A stretch of 52,784 nt of DNA from Propionibacterium acidifaciens DSM 21887 (GCF_000426605.1 NZ_AUFR01000019.1:1-52784), one strand, 5' to 3'. Shown: positions 19,471 to 30,294, numbered from the stretch's first letter. Numbers and translations are program-made. Notes: generated by a model from the sequence alone, not told the origin.

Positions 19471-21405
19471 GCCGATCCGTCCACCTATCGTCCCGCACCG
19501 GGCGAGATCCCCACGAGCCCGGGGGTCTACCGGTTCAGCGATGCGCACGGCGGGGTCGTCTACGTCGGCAAGGCCAAGAACCTCCGCAACCGACTGAACT
19601 CCTACTTCCAGGACGAGTCGGCGCTGCATCCGCGCACCCGCACGATGGTGCGCACCGCCGGTCGCGTCGAGTGGACGGTCGTGCAGAACGAGCTCGAGTC
19701 GCTCCAGCTCGAGTACACGTGGATCAAGCAGTACCGGCCGCGGTTCAACATCATGTACCGCGACGACAAGAGCTACCCGTGGCTGTGCGTCAGCTGGAGC
19801 GAGGAGTACCCGCGGGTCTTCGTCGGGCGCGGCGCCAAGCACCGCGGGTGGCGCTACTACGGTCCCTTCGGCAAGGCCTGGGCGATCCGTGAGACCCTCG
19901 ACATGCTGCTGCACGTCTTCCCGATGCGCTCGTGCACGAAGGGCGCCTTCAACGCGGCCGCCCAGTCGGGGCGCCCCTGCCTGCTCGGTTACATCGGCAA
20001 GTGCTCGGCGCCCTGCGTCGGCAGGGTGGGCGCCGACGAGCACCGCGCGATCGCGGCCGATCTGTGCGCCTTCATGGAGGGCCGCACCGGGCGCCTCGAG
20101 AGGAAGATGACCGAGCAGATGGTGCAGGCCTCCGCCGAGGAGAACTTCGAGCGCGCCGCCGTGCTGCGCGACTCGCTCGCGGCCCTGGCCGAGGCCGGCG
20201 AGCGCAACGCCATCGTCCTGCCCGAGCGCACCGACGCCGACGTGGTCGCCCTGGCCCTCGACCCGCTCGAGGTGGCCTTCCAGGTCTTCCACGTGCGCGG
20301 CGGGCGGGTGCGCGGCGAACGCTCCTGGGTGGCAGACCGGGCCGACGACGCCGACGAGGGCGGGCTCGTCGAGTCCTTCCTCCTGACGCTGTACTCCGAC
20401 TCGGCGGTGCCGCGCGAGGTGCTCGTCCCGGCCCTGCCCCCTGACGCCGGGGCGCTCGCCGAACTGCTGGGCGCCCAGCGCGGCGCGGCGGTGAACCTCC
20501 ACGTGCCCCGGCGCGGCGACAAGCGCGTCCTCCTGGACACGGTCGCGCAGAACGCCGCCCAGGCGCTGGCCCGGCACAAGGCCAGGCGCTCGGCCGACCT
20601 GGAGACCCGCAACCGGGCGCTGGCCGAGCTCGCCGAGCTGCTCGAGCTGCCCGAGGCGCCGCTGCGCATCGAGGGCTACGACATCTCGCACCTCCAGGGC
20701 ACGCAGGCGGTCGGCTCCATGGTCGTCTTCGAGGACGGCATGGCCCGCAAGAGCGAGTACCGCCGCTTCGTCATCAAGAGCTTCGAGGGCTCGGACGACC
20801 TGCGCGCCATGGACGAGGTGCTCACCCGGCGCTTCGGCCGCCTGCTCGACGACCGCGCGGTGCTGCGGGACGCCGGCCGGGACGCCCTCGTCGACCCCGG
20901 CACCGGCCGGCCGCTCAAGTTCGCCTACGCCCCCTCGCTCGTCGTCATCGACGGCGGCCCGCTCCAGGTCGAGGCCGCCCAGCGCGCCGTCGACGCGCTG
21001 GGCGTCACCGGGGTCCGCGTCATCGGCCTCGCCAAGCGCCTCGAGGAGGTCTGGCTGCCCGGCGAGGAGTACCCGCTCATCCTGCCGCGCACCTCCGAGG
21101 GCCTCTACCTGCTCCAGCGCGTGCGCGACGAGTCGCACCGCTTCGCCATCGCCCACCACAGGCGCCGGCGCTCGGCGGCGATGGTCGAGTCCGTGCTCGA
21201 CCAGGTGCCGGGCCTGGGCCCGGTGCGGCGGGCCACGATCCTCGAGCGCTACGGCTCGCTCAAGCGGCTGCGCGGGGCCGGTGTCGCCGAGCTCGCCGGG
21301 CTGCCCGGCATCGGGCGGGCGACGGCCGAGGCGATCGTCGCGGCCCTGGCGGCCGACGACGCGGCCCCGGCCGTCAACACGACGACCGGCGAGATCCTCC
21401 GGTGA
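19468..21405 (+). CDS. uvrC: Excinuclease ABC subunit C
   Basis: UvrC makes the two incisions flanking a lesion after UvrA and UvrB have marked it. The 645-residue protein has the GIY-YIG nuclease ([20 protein letters not shown] then [13 protein letters not shown]), the UVR motif region near residue 210 ([20 protein letters not shown]), the RNase H-like endonuclease domain ([25 protein letters not shown]) and C-terminal helix-hairpin-helix repeats ([28 protein letters not shown]). The ATG at 19468 (MADPSTYRP) fits the family; longer open frames upstream belong to the intergenic DNA. Confidence 0.97.
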   Translation: MADPSTYRPAPGEIPTSPGVYRFSDAHGGVVYVGKAKNLRNRLNSYFQDESALHPRTRTMVRTAGRVEWTVVQNELESLQLEYTWIKQYRPRFNIMYRDDKSYPWLCVSWSEEYPRVFVGRGAKHRGWRYYGPFGKAWAIRETLDMLLHVFPMRSCTKGAFNAAAQSGRPCLLGYIGKCSAPCVGRVGADEHRAIAADLCAFMEGRTGRLERKMTEQMVQASAEENFERAAVLRDSLAALAEAGERNAIVLPERTDADVVALALDPLEVAFQVFHVRGGRVRGERSWVADRADDADEGGLVESFLLTLYSDSAVPREVLVPALPPDAGALAELLGAQRGAAVNLHVPRRGDKRVLLDTVAQNAAQALARHKARRSADLETRNRALAELAELLELPEAPLRIEGYDISHLQGTQAVGSMVVFEDGMARKSEYRRFVIKSFEGSDDLRAMDEVLTRRFGRLLDDRAVLRDAGRDALVDPGTGRPLKFAYAPSLVVIDGGPLQVEAAQRAVDALGVTGVRVIGLAKRLEEVWLPGEEYPLILPRTSEGLYLLQRVRDESHRFAIAHHRRRRSAAMVESVLDQVPGLGPVRRATILERYGSLKRLRGAGVAELAGLPGIGRATAEAIVAALAADDAAPAVNTTTGEILR

Positions 21406-21470
21406 GTCCGGCCGGGGTCCGTCCCCTCGTCCGGGGCGTCGAACGCCGGCGTCCGACGCCCAGGGTGGCC

Positions 21471-21486
21471 GATAATGGGGGTCGTG
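21471..21486 (+). promoter_or_regulatory. rapZ -10 box and leaderless start
   Basis: GATAAT (21471-21476), 7 nt, then the GTG at 21484. An ATG at 21475 lies within the box, so the GTG is the better start. Confidence 0.55.
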
Positions 21487-22374
21487 AGTGATCTGCCAGC
21501 GCCCGTCCGCACCCTGCCGAAGGCCCCCCGCACCGTCATCATCACCGGGATGTCCGGCGCGGGACGACGCACCTGCGCCCACGCCATGGAGGACCTCGGC
21601 TGGTTCGTCGTCGACAACCTGCCCCCGTCGATGCTGCCCGAGCTCATCGGCACCGCCAACGACTCCGGGCTGAACCGGCTGGCCGTCGGTCTCGACGTGC
21701 GCGGCCGGGAGATGTTCGACCAGCTGCCCGCGGTCTTCTCCCGCCTGCGCGAGCGGGGCATCTCGCCTGAGATCTGCTTCCTCGAGGCCAGCGACGAGGC
21801 CATCGTCCGCCGCCAGGAGTCCAGCCGCCGCCCGCTGCCGCTCCAGGGGGACGGCCGGCTGCTCGTCGGCATCGAGAAGGAGCGCCGGATGCTGTCGGAC
21901 CTGCGCGCCAGCGCCGATCTCGTCATCGACACCTCCCGCCTCAACGTCCACCAGCTGGCCGCGCGCGTCGCCCACGCCTACGGCGGGGACGAGGCGGGCA
22001 CCCTGCGCGTCCAGGTCATGAGCTTCGGCTTCAAGAACGGCGTGCCGCTCGACGCCGACTTCGTCTTCGACGTGCGCTTCCTGCCCAATCCGCACTGGGT
22101 CCCCGAGCTGCGCCCGCAGACCGGCCTGTCCGAGGCGGTCAGCGGCTACGTCCTGGCCCAGGACGGCGCCACGGAGTTCCTCGACGACCTGCAGAGCATG
22201 TTCCGCATCGTCGCACCCGGCTACCTGCGCGAGGGCAAGCGCCAGGTGACCATCGCCGTCGGCTGCACCGGCGGCAAGCACCGCTCGACGGCCATGACGG
22301 AGGCGGCCGCCGCGCGGCTGCGCGCCGACGGGATGCAGGTGAGCGTCCTGCACCGCGACCTCGGTCTCGAGTGA
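21484..22374 (+). CDS. rapZ: RapZ/YvcJ-family nucleotide-binding protein
   Basis: The 296-residue protein belongs to the RapZ (YvcJ) family, which binds nucleotides and, in enterobacteria, senses glucosamine-6-phosphate through its C-terminal domain. The N-terminal P-loop is GMSGAGRRTCAHAMEDLGW; the usual invariant Lys is Arg, as in several actinobacteria, and the later Lys seen in mycobacteria is His here. VVDNLPP and the C-terminal CTGGKHRSTAMTE are conserved. It heads the conserved actinobacterial rapZ-yvcK-whiA block after uvrC. Its role in actinomycetes is poorly known. Confidence 0.93.
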   Translation: MSDLPAPVRTLPKAPRTVIITGMSGAGRRTCAHAMEDLGWFVVDNLPPSMLPELIGTANDSGLNRLAVGLDVRGREMFDQLPAVFSRLRERGISPEICFLEASDEAIVRRQESSRRPLPLQGDGRLLVGIEKERRMLSDLRASADLVIDTSRLNVHQLAARVAHAYGGDEAGTLRVQVMSFGFKNGVPLDADFVFDVRFLPNPHWVPELRPQTGLSEAVSGYVLAQDGATEFLDDLQSMFRIVAPGYLREGKRQVTIAVGCTGGKHRSTAMTEAAAARLRADGMQVSVLHRDLGLE

Positions 22375-22428
22375 ACCGTTCGCGGGGCCGGACCGGGCCC
22401 CCAGAGATGAGAGTGAAGGGGATCGGCG

Positions 22429-23379
22429 ATGCGCGACCCAGGTGAGCTTCCCAAGGTCGTCGCCCTCGGCGGCGGACACGGCCTCTACTCGTCGCTCGCG
22501 GCGCTGCGGCGGGTCACCGACGACCTCACGGCCGTCGTCACGGTCGCCGACGACGGCGGCTCGTCGGGCCGGCTGCGCGCCGAGCTCGGCGGCCTGCCCC
22601 CGGGCGACCTGCGCATGGCGCTGGCCGCCCTGTGCGGCGACGACCACAACGGGCGCCGCTGGGCCACCGTGCTCCAGCAGCGCTACCGCTCCGACGGGCC
22701 CCTCAACGGGCACGCCATCGGCAACCTGCTCATCGAGGGCGTCTGGCAGACGATCGGCGACCCGGTCGCCGGCCTCGACATGGTCGCCGACCTCGTCGAC
22801 GCCCGCGGGCGGGTCCTGCCCGCCTCGACGGTCCCGCTCGACATCGAGGCGGACGTCCTCGGCCTCGACCTCGAGTTCCCGACCGAGGTGCAGGTCGTCC
22901 ACGGCCAGCACGAGGTCGCGGTGACGCGCGGCCTCGTCCAGTCGATCCGGCTGCTGCCCGACGACCCCCCGGCCTGCCCGCAGGCCCTCGCCGCCATCGC
23001 CGCGGCCGACTACGTCGTCCTCGGTCCCGGGTCGTGGTTCACCTCCGTCCTGCCGCACCTCATGATCCCGGGGCTGGCCAGGGCGATCATCGAGTCCGGG
23101 GCTCACAAGGTGCTCACGCTCAACGTCGCGTCCGGCCACGAGACGGCCGGCTTCTCGCCGACCCGCCACATGGAGCTCATCGCCGAGCACGCGCCCGGGC
23201 TGCGCCTCGACACGGTGGTCGCCGACGAGACCTTCGCCGGCGAGGACGAGACCCTCGAGGCGGCCTGCGCCCGGCTCGGCGCCCGCCTCGTCATCGGCGA
23301 CGTCGCCATGCACGACAACACGGCCCGTCACGACCGGCTGCGGCTGGCGTCGGTCTACAGCGAGCTCATGCTCGGTTGA
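22429..23379 (+). CDS. yvcK: YvcK/CuvA-family gluconeogenesis factor
   Basis: The 316-residue protein belongs to the YvcK/CofD-like family. It is needed for growth on gluconeogenic carbon and for envelope shape in other Gram-positives and binds UDP-sugars there. Conserved parts are VVALGGGHGLYSSLAALR, VVTVADDGGSSGRLR, GHAIGNLLIEG and VLGPGSWFTSVLPHLM. AAGGGGAT lies before the ATG at 22429. It sits between rapZ and whiA, the standard order. Confidence 0.95.
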   Translation: MRDPGELPKVVALGGGHGLYSSLAALRRVTDDLTAVVTVADDGGSSGRLRAELGGLPPGDLRMALAALCGDDHNGRRWATVLQQRYRSDGPLNGHAIGNLLIEGVWQTIGDPVAGLDMVADLVDARGRVLPASTVPLDIEADVLGLDLEFPTEVQVVHGQHEVAVTRGLVQSIRLLPDDPPACPQALAAIAAADYVVLGPGSWFTSVLPHLMIPGLARAIIESGAHKVLTLNVASGHETAGFSPTRHMELIAEHAPGLRLDTVVADETFAGEDETLEAACARLGARLVIGDVAMHDNTARHDRLRLASVYSELMLG

Positions 23380-23442
23380 CACCGGGCTCCGGGGCCGGTT
23401 GCGTACCCTGAGTGGGGTCGACGCCGAACAGGGGGAGAGCAG

Positions 23443-24429
23443 ATGGCACTGACGCAGCAGGTGAAGTCCGAGCTGGCCACGGTCCCCGTGCTCAAACCCG
23501 AGTCGCGCCGCGCCGAGATCGCCACGATGCTGCGCTTCGCCGGCGGCATCCACCTCGTGAGCGGCCAGATCGTCGTCGAGGGCGAGTTCGACACCGGCAA
23601 CGCCGCCCGCCGCCTGCGCGCCGGCATCCGCGAGCTGTACGACTTCGACTGCGACATCATCGTGGTCAACTCCTCGGGCATGCGCCGCGGCACCCGCTAC
23701 GTCGTCCGCCAGGTGCGCCGGGGCGAGGACCTCGCCCGCCTGACCGGCCTCATCGGCGCCCGCCGCGTCCCGGTGCGCGGACTGCCCGCCCAGATCGTCG
23801 GCGGCTCGCTGGAGGACCAGGTCGCCGCATGGCGGGGCGCCTTCCTGGCCCGCGGTTCGCTCACCGAGCCGGGCCGCTCGATGGCACTCGAGATCACCTG
23901 CCCCAGTTCGGAGTCCGCGCTGGCCCTCGTCGGGGCGGCCCGCCGGCTCGGCATCGGCGCCAAGGCCCGCGAGGTACGCCAGATGGACCGCGTCGTCGTC
24001 CGCGACGGCGACGCCATCTCCGAGCTGCTCACCCGGATGGGCGCCAACGAGTCGGTGCTCGCCTGGGAGGAGCGGCGCATGCGCCGCGAGGTGCGCGCGA
24101 GCGCCAACCGGCTGGCCAACTTCGACGACGCGAACCTGCGCCGCTCGGCCCGCGCGGCCGTCGCCGCCGGCGCCCGCGTCGAGCGCGCCCTGGAGATCCT
24201 CGGCGAGGACATCCCCGACCATCTGCGCTCCGCCGGCGAGCTGCGCCTGTCCCATCGCGACGCCTCGCTCGAGGAGCTCGGCCGTCTGCACGTCCCGCCG
24301 CTCACCAAGGACGCGGTGGCCGGCCGCATCCGCCGCCTTCTCGCCCTGGCCGACAAGACGGCCGCCGAGCGCGGCGTCGCGCCCACGACCGCGGCCCTGA
24401 CCTCCGAGATGCTCGCCGACGACAAGTGA
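23443..24429 (+). CDS. whiA: WhiA, DNA-binding sporulation/cell-division regulator
   Basis: The 328-residue protein combines a degenerate LAGLIDADG homing-endonuclease-like N-terminal domain ([30 protein letters not shown]) with a C-terminal helix-turn-helix ([20 protein letters not shown] then [11 protein letters not shown]). In streptomycetes WhiA works with WhiB to switch on cell division genes. GGGGGAGAGC precedes the ATG. The gene closes the rapZ-yvcK-whiA cluster; yvcK ends 63 nt upstream. Confidence 0.96.
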   Translation: MALTQQVKSELATVPVLKPESRRAEIATMLRFAGGIHLVSGQIVVEGEFDTGNAARRLRAGIRELYDFDCDIIVVNSSGMRRGTRYVVRQVRRGEDLARLTGLIGARRVPVRGLPAQIVGGSLEDQVAAWRGAFLARGSLTEPGRSMALEITCPSSESALALVGAARRLGIGAKAREVRQMDRVVVRDGDAISELLTRMGANESVLAWEERRMRREVRASANRLANFDDANLRRSARAAVAAGARVERALEILGEDIPDHLRSAGELRLSHRDASLEELGRLHVPPLTKDAVAGRIRRLLALADKTAAERGVAPTTAALTSEMLADDK

Positions 24430-24488
24430 GACGGCGACAAGTGAGCCGGCGAGCGCCGGAGCCGGGCCCCGGGCCGTGCATGAACAGG

Positions 24489-24558
24489 CATTCCGGAATC
24501 CGAATCCTGCACGGATTCCCAGAAGGGATTCCGGGATGAGCCCCATGGATCATGGGGC
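24489..24558 (+). promoter_or_regulatory. Nested hairpins upstream of gap
   Basis: A 13-bp stem (24489-24501 with 24526-24538, one G-T pair) encloses a second 6-bp hairpin GAATCC/GGATTC. A separate perfect stem GCCCCATG/CATGGGGC (24540-24547, 24551-24558) with a GAT loop follows. They may terminate whiA transcription or regulate gap. They lie before the putative gap -10 box. Confidence 0.6.
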
Positions 24559-24569
24559 CGCCGGTCGGA

Positions 24570-25658
<1,089 letters not shown>

Positions 25659-25674
25659 GCCATCATCACCACGT

Positions 25675-25713
25675 GGGGCAGGGCGCGTCGGCTTGGCCGG
25701 CGCGCCCTGCCCC
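25675..25713 (+). terminator. Hairpin between gap and pgk
   Basis: GGGGCAGGGCGCG (25675-25687) pairs perfectly with 25701-25713, and the stem extends inward (one G-T pair, then CGGC/GCCG) to about 18 bp with a TTG loop. It lies 17 nt after the gap stop. It may stop or attenuate transcription into pgk, letting gap be made in excess. Confidence 0.8.
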
Positions 25714-25816
25714 GTCGTGAACCGCCCGTGCGCATCCCGTCGACCCGTCCGCCGCGGTTCACCCGCCAGGAATCATCCATGACGAACCACCGAATCCCAG
25801 TTCCAGGAGTTGACCA

Positions 25817-27028
25817 GTGAAGACTGTCTCCCAGCTCGGCGATCTGCGCGGCAAGCGCGTCGTGATCCGCTGCGACTTCAACGTGCCGCTCAACGGCACC
25901 ATCATCACCGACGACGGCCGCATCCGCGCCGCCCTGCCCACCCTGAGGGCCCTCCTCGGCGCCGGCGCCCGCGTCACCGCGCTCGCGCACCTCGGCCGCC
26001 CCAAGGGCCGGATCGACCCCGCGTTCTCCCTGGCCCCCGTCGCCGCCCGCCTCGGCGAGCTGCTCGGTCAAGACGTGAAGTTCGCCGCCGACACCGTCGG
26101 CCCCTCCGCCCAGGCCACCAGCGTCTCCCTCGCCGACGGCGAGATCGCCCTCGTCGAGAACGTCCGCTTCGAGCCGGGCGAGACGAGCAAGGACGACGCC
26201 GAGCGCGGGGCCCTGGCCGCCGAGTACGCCCGGTTCGGCGAGATCTTCGTCTCCGACGGCTTCGGCGTCGTCCACCGCAAGCAGGCCAGCGTCTACGACT
26301 TGGCCAAGCTGCTGCCGAACGCCGCCGGCGAGCTCGTCGCCAAGGAGGTCTCCGTCCTGTCGAAGATCACCACGGACCCGGAGCGCCCCTACGTCGTCGT
26401 CCTCGGCGGCGCCAAGGTCGCCGACAAGCTGGCCGTCATCGACAACCTCCTGTCGGTCGCCGACACCCTCGTCATCGTCGGCGGCATGGCCTACACCTTC
26501 CTCAAGGCCCAGGGCCACGAGGTCGGCGACTCGATCCTCGACGAGTCCAAGGTCGCGACCTGCCGCGAGTACCTCGACCGCGCGCGGGCCACCGGCAAGA
26601 AGATCCTGCTGCCCGTCGACGTCGTCGTCGCCGAGGGCATGGACTTCGACGCCCGCAGGGCCGTCGGCGAGGTCTCGGTCGTCCCCGCCGATGCGATCCC
26701 GTCCGACCGCGAGGGCCTCGACATCGGGCCCGAGTCCGCCAAGGCCGTCGCCGCGGAGATCGCGGGCGCCCGGACCGTCTTCTGGAACGGGCCCGCCGGC
26801 GTCTCCGAGATCTCCGAGTTCGCCGGGGGGACCAGGGCCATCGCCGACGCCCTGGTCTCGTCCGAGGCCTTCTCCGTCATCGGCGGCGGCGACTCCGCGG
26901 CCGCGGTGCGCGCCTTCGGCCACTCCGACGACGAGTTCGGCTGGATCTCCACCGGGGGCGGCGCCTCCCTCGAATATCTTGAAGGAAAGGAACTGCCCGG
27001 CCTGGCGGTTCTGGAAGGGAGCAACTGA
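25817..27028 (+). CDS. pgk: Phosphoglycerate kinase
   Basis: The 403-residue glycolytic kinase transfers phosphate from 1,3-bisphosphoglycerate to ADP. Visible are the N-terminal [14 protein letters not shown], the substrate-binding [22 protein letters not shown], the hinge and the C-terminal GGGDSAAAV and [14 protein letters not shown]. The length is usual. tpiA follows after 2 nt, indicating one transcript. Confidence 0.98.
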   Translation: MKTVSQLGDLRGKRVVIRCDFNVPLNGTIITDDGRIRAALPTLRALLGAGARVTALAHLGRPKGRIDPAFSLAPVAARLGELLGQDVKFAADTVGPSAQATSVSLADGEIALVENVRFEPGETSKDDAERGALAAEYARFGEIFVSDGFGVVHRKQASVYDLAKLLPNAAGELVAKEVSVLSKITTDPERPYVVVLGGAKVADKLAVIDNLLSVADTLVIVGGMAYTFLKAQGHEVGDSILDESKVATCREYLDRARATGKKILLPVDVVVAEGMDFDARRAVGEVSVVPADAIPSDREGLDIGPESAKAVAAEIAGARTVFWNGPAGVSEISEFAGGTRAIADALVSSEAFSVIGGGDSAAAVRAFGHSDDEFGWISTGGGASLEYLEGKELPGLAVLEGSN

Positions 27029-27030
27029 TC

Positions 27031-27819
27031 ATGGCACGCAAGCCGATCATGGCCGGCAACTGGAAGATGAACATGAACCACGTCGACGCCGTCGGCCTGG
27101 TCCAGAAGCTGGCCTTCACGCTGCAGGACAAGGGCTACGACCCCGAGGCCTCCGAGTGCGTCGTCATCCCGCCGTTCACCGGCATCCGCACCGTGCAGAC
27201 ACTCATCGAGGGCGACCGGCTCCCGATCGTCCACGGCGCCCAGGACGTCTCCGAGCACGACGACGGCGCCTACACCGGTGACATCAGCGCCGACATGCTC
27301 GCCAAGCTGGGCTGCACCTATGTGATCGTCGGCCACTCGGAGCGTCGCCAGTACCACGGCGAGACCGACGAGCTCGTCAACGCCAAGGCCGTCAAGGCGC
27401 TCTCCAAGGGGCTCACGCCGATCATCTGCGTCGGCGAGTCCCTGGAGGTCCGCAAGGCCGGCCAGCACGTCGAGTTCACCGTCGCCCAGGTGAGGGGGGC
27501 GCTCGCCGGCATCCCCGCCGGGCAGGTCGCCGGTCTCGTCATCGCCTACGAGCCCGTCTGGGCCATCGGCACCGGCGAGGTCGCCACCCCCGAGGACGCC
27601 CAGGAGGTCTGCGGCGCGATCCGGCGGGCCGTCACCGAGCTGTACGACGAGGCCACCGGCCAGTCCGTGCGCATCCAGTACGGCGGCTCGGTCAAGCCCG
27701 GTTCCGTGACGGCCATCATGGCCAAACCCGACATCGACGGCGCCCTCGTCGGCGGCGCGAGCCTCAAGCCCGACGACTTCGCCGCCATCGTCCGCTTCTA
27801 CGCCATGGCCCAGGCCTGA
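27031..27819 (+). CDS. tpiA: Triosephosphate isomerase
   Basis: The 262-residue TIM-barrel enzyme interconverts dihydroxyacetone phosphate and glyceraldehyde-3-phosphate. Catalytic residues are present: Lys in AGNWKMN, His in [14 protein letters not shown], Glu in [10 protein letters not shown] with the mobile loop, and the phosphate-binding [18 protein letters not shown] precedes the ATG. A 20-bp terminator follows. Confidence 0.98.
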   Translation: MARKPIMAGNWKMNMNHVDAVGLVQKLAFTLQDKGYDPEASECVVIPPFTGIRTVQTLIEGDRLPIVHGAQDVSEHDDGAYTGDISADMLAKLGCTYVIVGHSERRQYHGETDELVNAKAVKALSKGLTPIICVGESLEVRKAGQHVEFTVAQVRGALAGIPAGQVAGLVIAYEPVWAIGTGEVATPEDAQEVCGAIRRAVTELYDEATGQSVRIQYGGSVKPGSVTAIMAKPDIDGALVGGASLKPDDFAAIVRFYAMAQA

Positions 27820-27852
27820 CGGGGCCTCCCCGGGGCCGTCCCGACGGGACCC

Positions 27853-27895
27853 GCGAGCAGGGGCGTCCGGCACGATGCCGGACGCCCCTGCTCGC
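27853..27895 (+). terminator. Strong terminator hairpin after tpiA
   Basis: A perfect 20-bp stem (27853-27872 with 27876-27895) with a 3-nt CGA loop. It separates the glycolytic block from the secG promoter, which starts about 28 nt later. Confidence 0.9.
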
Positions 27896-27922
27896 TGCTC
27901 CGATCCGCCTTGGTCCGTGGGC

Positions 27923-27937
27923 TAGAATCACCGGGTG
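27923..27937 (+). promoter_or_regulatory. secG -10 box and leaderless start
   Basis: TAGAAT (27923-27928), 6 nt, then the GTG at 27935. There is no Shine-Dalgarno sequence. Confidence 0.6.
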
Positions 27938-28198
27938 ATGCTAATCCCGCTCATGACATGGCCCATCACGACGCTGTCCATCGTGCTCGTGGTGCTGAGC
28001 TTCACACTCACCGCCTTCATCCTCCTCCACAGGAGCCGCGGCGGCGGCCTGTCGGATCTCTTCGGCGGCGGCATGACCACCTCGACGAGCGGCACGTCCT
28101 CGGCCGAGCGGATGCTCGACCGGCTCACTGTCATCATCGGTCTGCTGTGGCTGGCCTGCATCATCGGCCTGCTCGTGCTGTACCGGGCGACGGCGTGA
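27935..28198 (+). CDS. secG: Preprotein translocase subunit SecG
   Basis: This small (87 residues) inner-membrane subunit assists SecYE in protein export. It has two hydrophobic segments (about residues 9-30 and 64-84) joined by the conserved Gly-rich cytoplasmic loop HRSRGGGLSDLFGGG. GTG 27935 (followed at once by ATG) is the start implied by the -10 box. It follows tpiA and precedes rbpA, a common actinobacterial order. Confidence 0.95.
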   Translation: MMLIPLMTWPITTLSIVLVVLSFTLTAFILLHRSRGGGLSDLFGGGMTTSTSGTSSAERMLDRLTVIIGLLWLACIIGLLVLYRATA

Positions 28199-28256
28199 GC
28201 CCGATCGGAGCCCGGCACGAGCGTCATCCCCTCTCCCCCGATAGGAGCATCCAGCT

Positions 28257-28613
28257 GTGGCTAGTGGCAGCGCAATCCGTGGCAGCCGCGTCGGCGCCGG
28301 TCCGATGGGCGAGGCCGAGCGCGGCGAGACGGCGCCCCGCGTCCATGTCGCGTACTACTGCGCGAACGGGCACGTGACGCGTCCCTCCTTCGCCCAGGAC
28401 GCCGAGATCCCCGAGGACTGGGAGTGCACCAGGTGCGGTCTGCCCGCCAGCCGGGACCAGCAGGATCCGCCGCCGAGGCCCCGGGCCACCCCGTACAAGA
28501 CCCATCTGGCCTATGTGAAGGAGCGCCGCAGCGACAAGGAGGCCGCTGCGATCCTCAAGGAGGCCCTGGCCAATCTCAAGAAGCGCCGCCGCAGCGGCGA
28601 GATCATCTACTGA
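28257..28613 (+). CDS. rbpA: RNA polymerase-binding protein RbpA
   Basis: The 118-residue actinobacteria-specific transcription factor stabilises the open complex with the housekeeping sigma factor. It has an N-terminal tail, a zinc-binding core YYCANGHVTRPSFA...WECTRCGLPA (Cys/His/Cys/Cys), a basic linker and the C-terminal sigma-interacting helix region THLAYVKERRSDKEAAAIL. The GTG start at 28257 has an AGGAG about 10 nt upstream. Its presence is strong evidence for Actinomycetota. Confidence 0.96.
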   Translation: MASGSAIRGSRVGAGPMGEAERGETAPRVHVAYYCANGHVTRPSFAQDAEIPEDWECTRCGLPASRDQQDPPPRPRATPYKTHLAYVKERRSDKEAAAILKEALANLKKRRRSGEIIY

Positions 28614-28638
28614 TCGGCGGGCCCCGCCGCGGCGCCCC

Positions 28639-29379
28639 TCACAGGTCGCACTGGAAATAGGGGACCGTCGAGGCGGCGGCCCGGTCGACGAACCAGACGG
28701 TCCGCTCGGCGCCGTGCACCCGAGCGGCCGGTGTGCGCGGGTCGCCCCCGAGCGTGGCGGCGAGACAGCTCGCTCGCTCGGCGCCGCAGGCCAGGCCCCA
28801 GACCTGGCGGGAGCGGTTGATCGCCTTGTAGGTCAGCGTGACCTGCTCGGCGGGGCCCTCGGGGGCGTCGGTGACGCCGGTCGCCAGCTGGCTCGTGCCG
28901 CTCTGGGCGGTGAAGCTCGGGTGCCGGGGGAAGATCGAGGCGACGCGCCCGCCCCGCCCGATCTCGAGGAGGCAGATGTCGAAGACCGTCCCGTCGAGCT
29001 CCTTGGCGTAGGCGTAGGCGGCGTCGTCCGGGTCGGCGGAGCCGTTCGAGCTCGGCATGGCGTGGATGTTGGACGGCGGCAGCGTGAGGGCGCCGCCGAG
29101 GACGGCGAGGGTCGCCAGCGAGTTGCGCGAGGGGTCGGTCGTCGTGACGAAGGCCTCCGAGCTCCACCACAGGTGCAGACGGGTCGGGACGATGCCGCCC
29201 GAGCGGGCCAGGGCGGCCAGGTGGGCGCACACCGCGCGCTCTGCGCGGCCGCCGCAGAAGCACAGATGGGCGGTGCCGCGCTCGGACTGGGCCCGGGCCA
29301 GGGCGTTCACCAAGTGCTTGCTCACCTCGGTGGTGAGCTCGTCCTCGTCCGCGTAGCGCAGGACCCGCGGGGCGCTCAT
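28639..29379 (-). CDS. pgl: 6-phosphogluconolactonase-family protein with degenerate active site
   Basis: The 246-residue protein is placed in the Pgl/SOL family by position after zwf-opcA and by remnants such as HLWWSSEAFVTTTDPSRNS and VASIFPRHPS. The usual motifs are altered: the sugar-phosphate motif GGSTP reads CGGRAER, the W-x-DER motif reads WWSSEAF, and the catalytic G-x-DGHTASLFPG reads IGRGGRVASIFPR, so the usual catalytic His and neighbouring Asp are Arg. It may be inactive as a lactonase, act on another ligand, or have a structural role. Its ATG shares one base with the opcA stop (TGATG), so it is translationally coupled. Confidence 0.75.
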   Translation of the reverse strand: MSAPRVLRYADEDELTTEVSKHLVNALARAQSERGTAHLCFCGGRAERAVCAHLAALARSGGIVPTRLHLWWSSEAFVTTTDPSRNSLATLAVLGGALTLPPSNIHAMPSSNGSADPDDAAYAYAKELDGTVFDICLLEIGRGGRVASIFPRHPSFTAQSGTSQLATGVTDAPEGPAEQVTLTYKAINRSRQVWGLACGAERASCLAATLGGDPRTPAARVHGAERTVWFVDRAAASTVPYFQCDL

Positions 29380-30281
29380 CAGCCGGCCCGTTCCGCGAGG
29401 GCGTCCAGCGTCCGGACGAGGACGGTGTCGGGGTCGAGGCGGCGCAGCTCCTCGCTCAGCAGGGCCACGGTGCCGCGGCGCCCCAGCGCCGCGGTGCGCA
29501 CCGGCTGGTCGGGGATGACGAAGATCGCGTCGGAGGTCCGCTCGCGGCGCACGGCCACCTCGCCGGCGTCGGTCTCCAGACGGACGGCCGTGAGCCCTGG
29601 CCCCATTGAGGTGCGCACCTCGACCGGCACGCCGAGGCGGGAGTCCAGCCAGGCGGCGAAGAGCTCGGCCGGGGCGTTGTCGGCGGCGGCCTCGACGACC
29701 GCCGAGCGCACGGGCCGTCGGCACTGGTCGAGGGCCGAGGCGACGAGTGCCCGCCAGCGCGTGAGACGGGTCCACGACAGGTCGGTGTCGGCCCCGCTGT
29801 GCTCGCCGCGGGCGCGCGCCACGAGCGCGGCGACCGGGTCGTCCGCGTTCGTCGCGTCGGTGATGCGCCGGGTGGCGAGCGCCCCGATGGGGTCCTCGCC
29901 GGGCAGCTCGGGGCCGCGGCCGGGCCACCAGGCGACGACCGGCAGGTCGAGCAGGAGCGGCAGGACGACCGAGTCGCCGTGGCCGACGAGCTCGCCGGTC
30001 AGGCGCAGGGTGATCATGTCGCCGGGCGCGCCCTCGCCGACGCGGATCTCGGCGTCCATGGCGGTGGGACGGTCGCGGCCGCCCTCGATGACGACGATGA
30101 TGCGTGAGGGGTGCTCGACGGCGGTGGCCTGCGCGGCGTCGAAGGCGTCGGAGTACTGGCGGGTGGTGCTCACGACGATGAGCGTCATGACGAGGCCGGA
30201 GGCGGCGCCCGTGGAGCGGCGGGCGGCGAGCGCCCGCGCGGCCACCTCGGAGGAGTTCGTGTCCGTGAGTTCGATGATCAT
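29379..30281 (-). CDS. opcA: Glucose-6-phosphate dehydrogenase assembly protein OpcA
   Basis: The 300-residue protein is of the OpcA family, needed for assembly or activation of Zwf in cyanobacteria and actinobacteria. It begins MIIELTDTNSSEVAARALAA and has VVAWWPGRGPELPGEDP near residue 115, typical of the family. It lies 13 nt after zwf and overlaps pgl by 1 nt, forming zwf-opcA-pgl. Confidence 0.93.
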   Translation of the reverse strand: MIIELTDTNSSEVAARALAARRSTGAASGLVMTLIVVSTTRQYSDAFDAAQATAVEHPSRIIVVIEGGRDRPTAMDAEIRVGEGAPGDMITLRLTGELVGHGDSVVLPLLLDLPVVAWWPGRGPELPGEDPIGALATRRITDATNADDPVAALVARARGEHSGADTDLSWTRLTRWRALVASALDQCRRPVRSAVVEAAADNAPAELFAAWLDSRLGVPVEVRTSMGPGLTAVRLETDAGEVAVRRERTSDAIFVIPDQPVRTAALGRRGTVALLSEELRRLDPDTVLVRTLDALAERAG

Positions 30282-30294
30282 CTGGGTGACCTCC

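Noticed and set aside
19027-24546. 1,839-codon minus-strand open frame opposite uvrC-rapZ-yvcK-whiA
   Set aside because: It is antisense to four well-supported genes, low in complexity and rich in Ala, Gly, Asp and Arg, a high-GC shadow frame.
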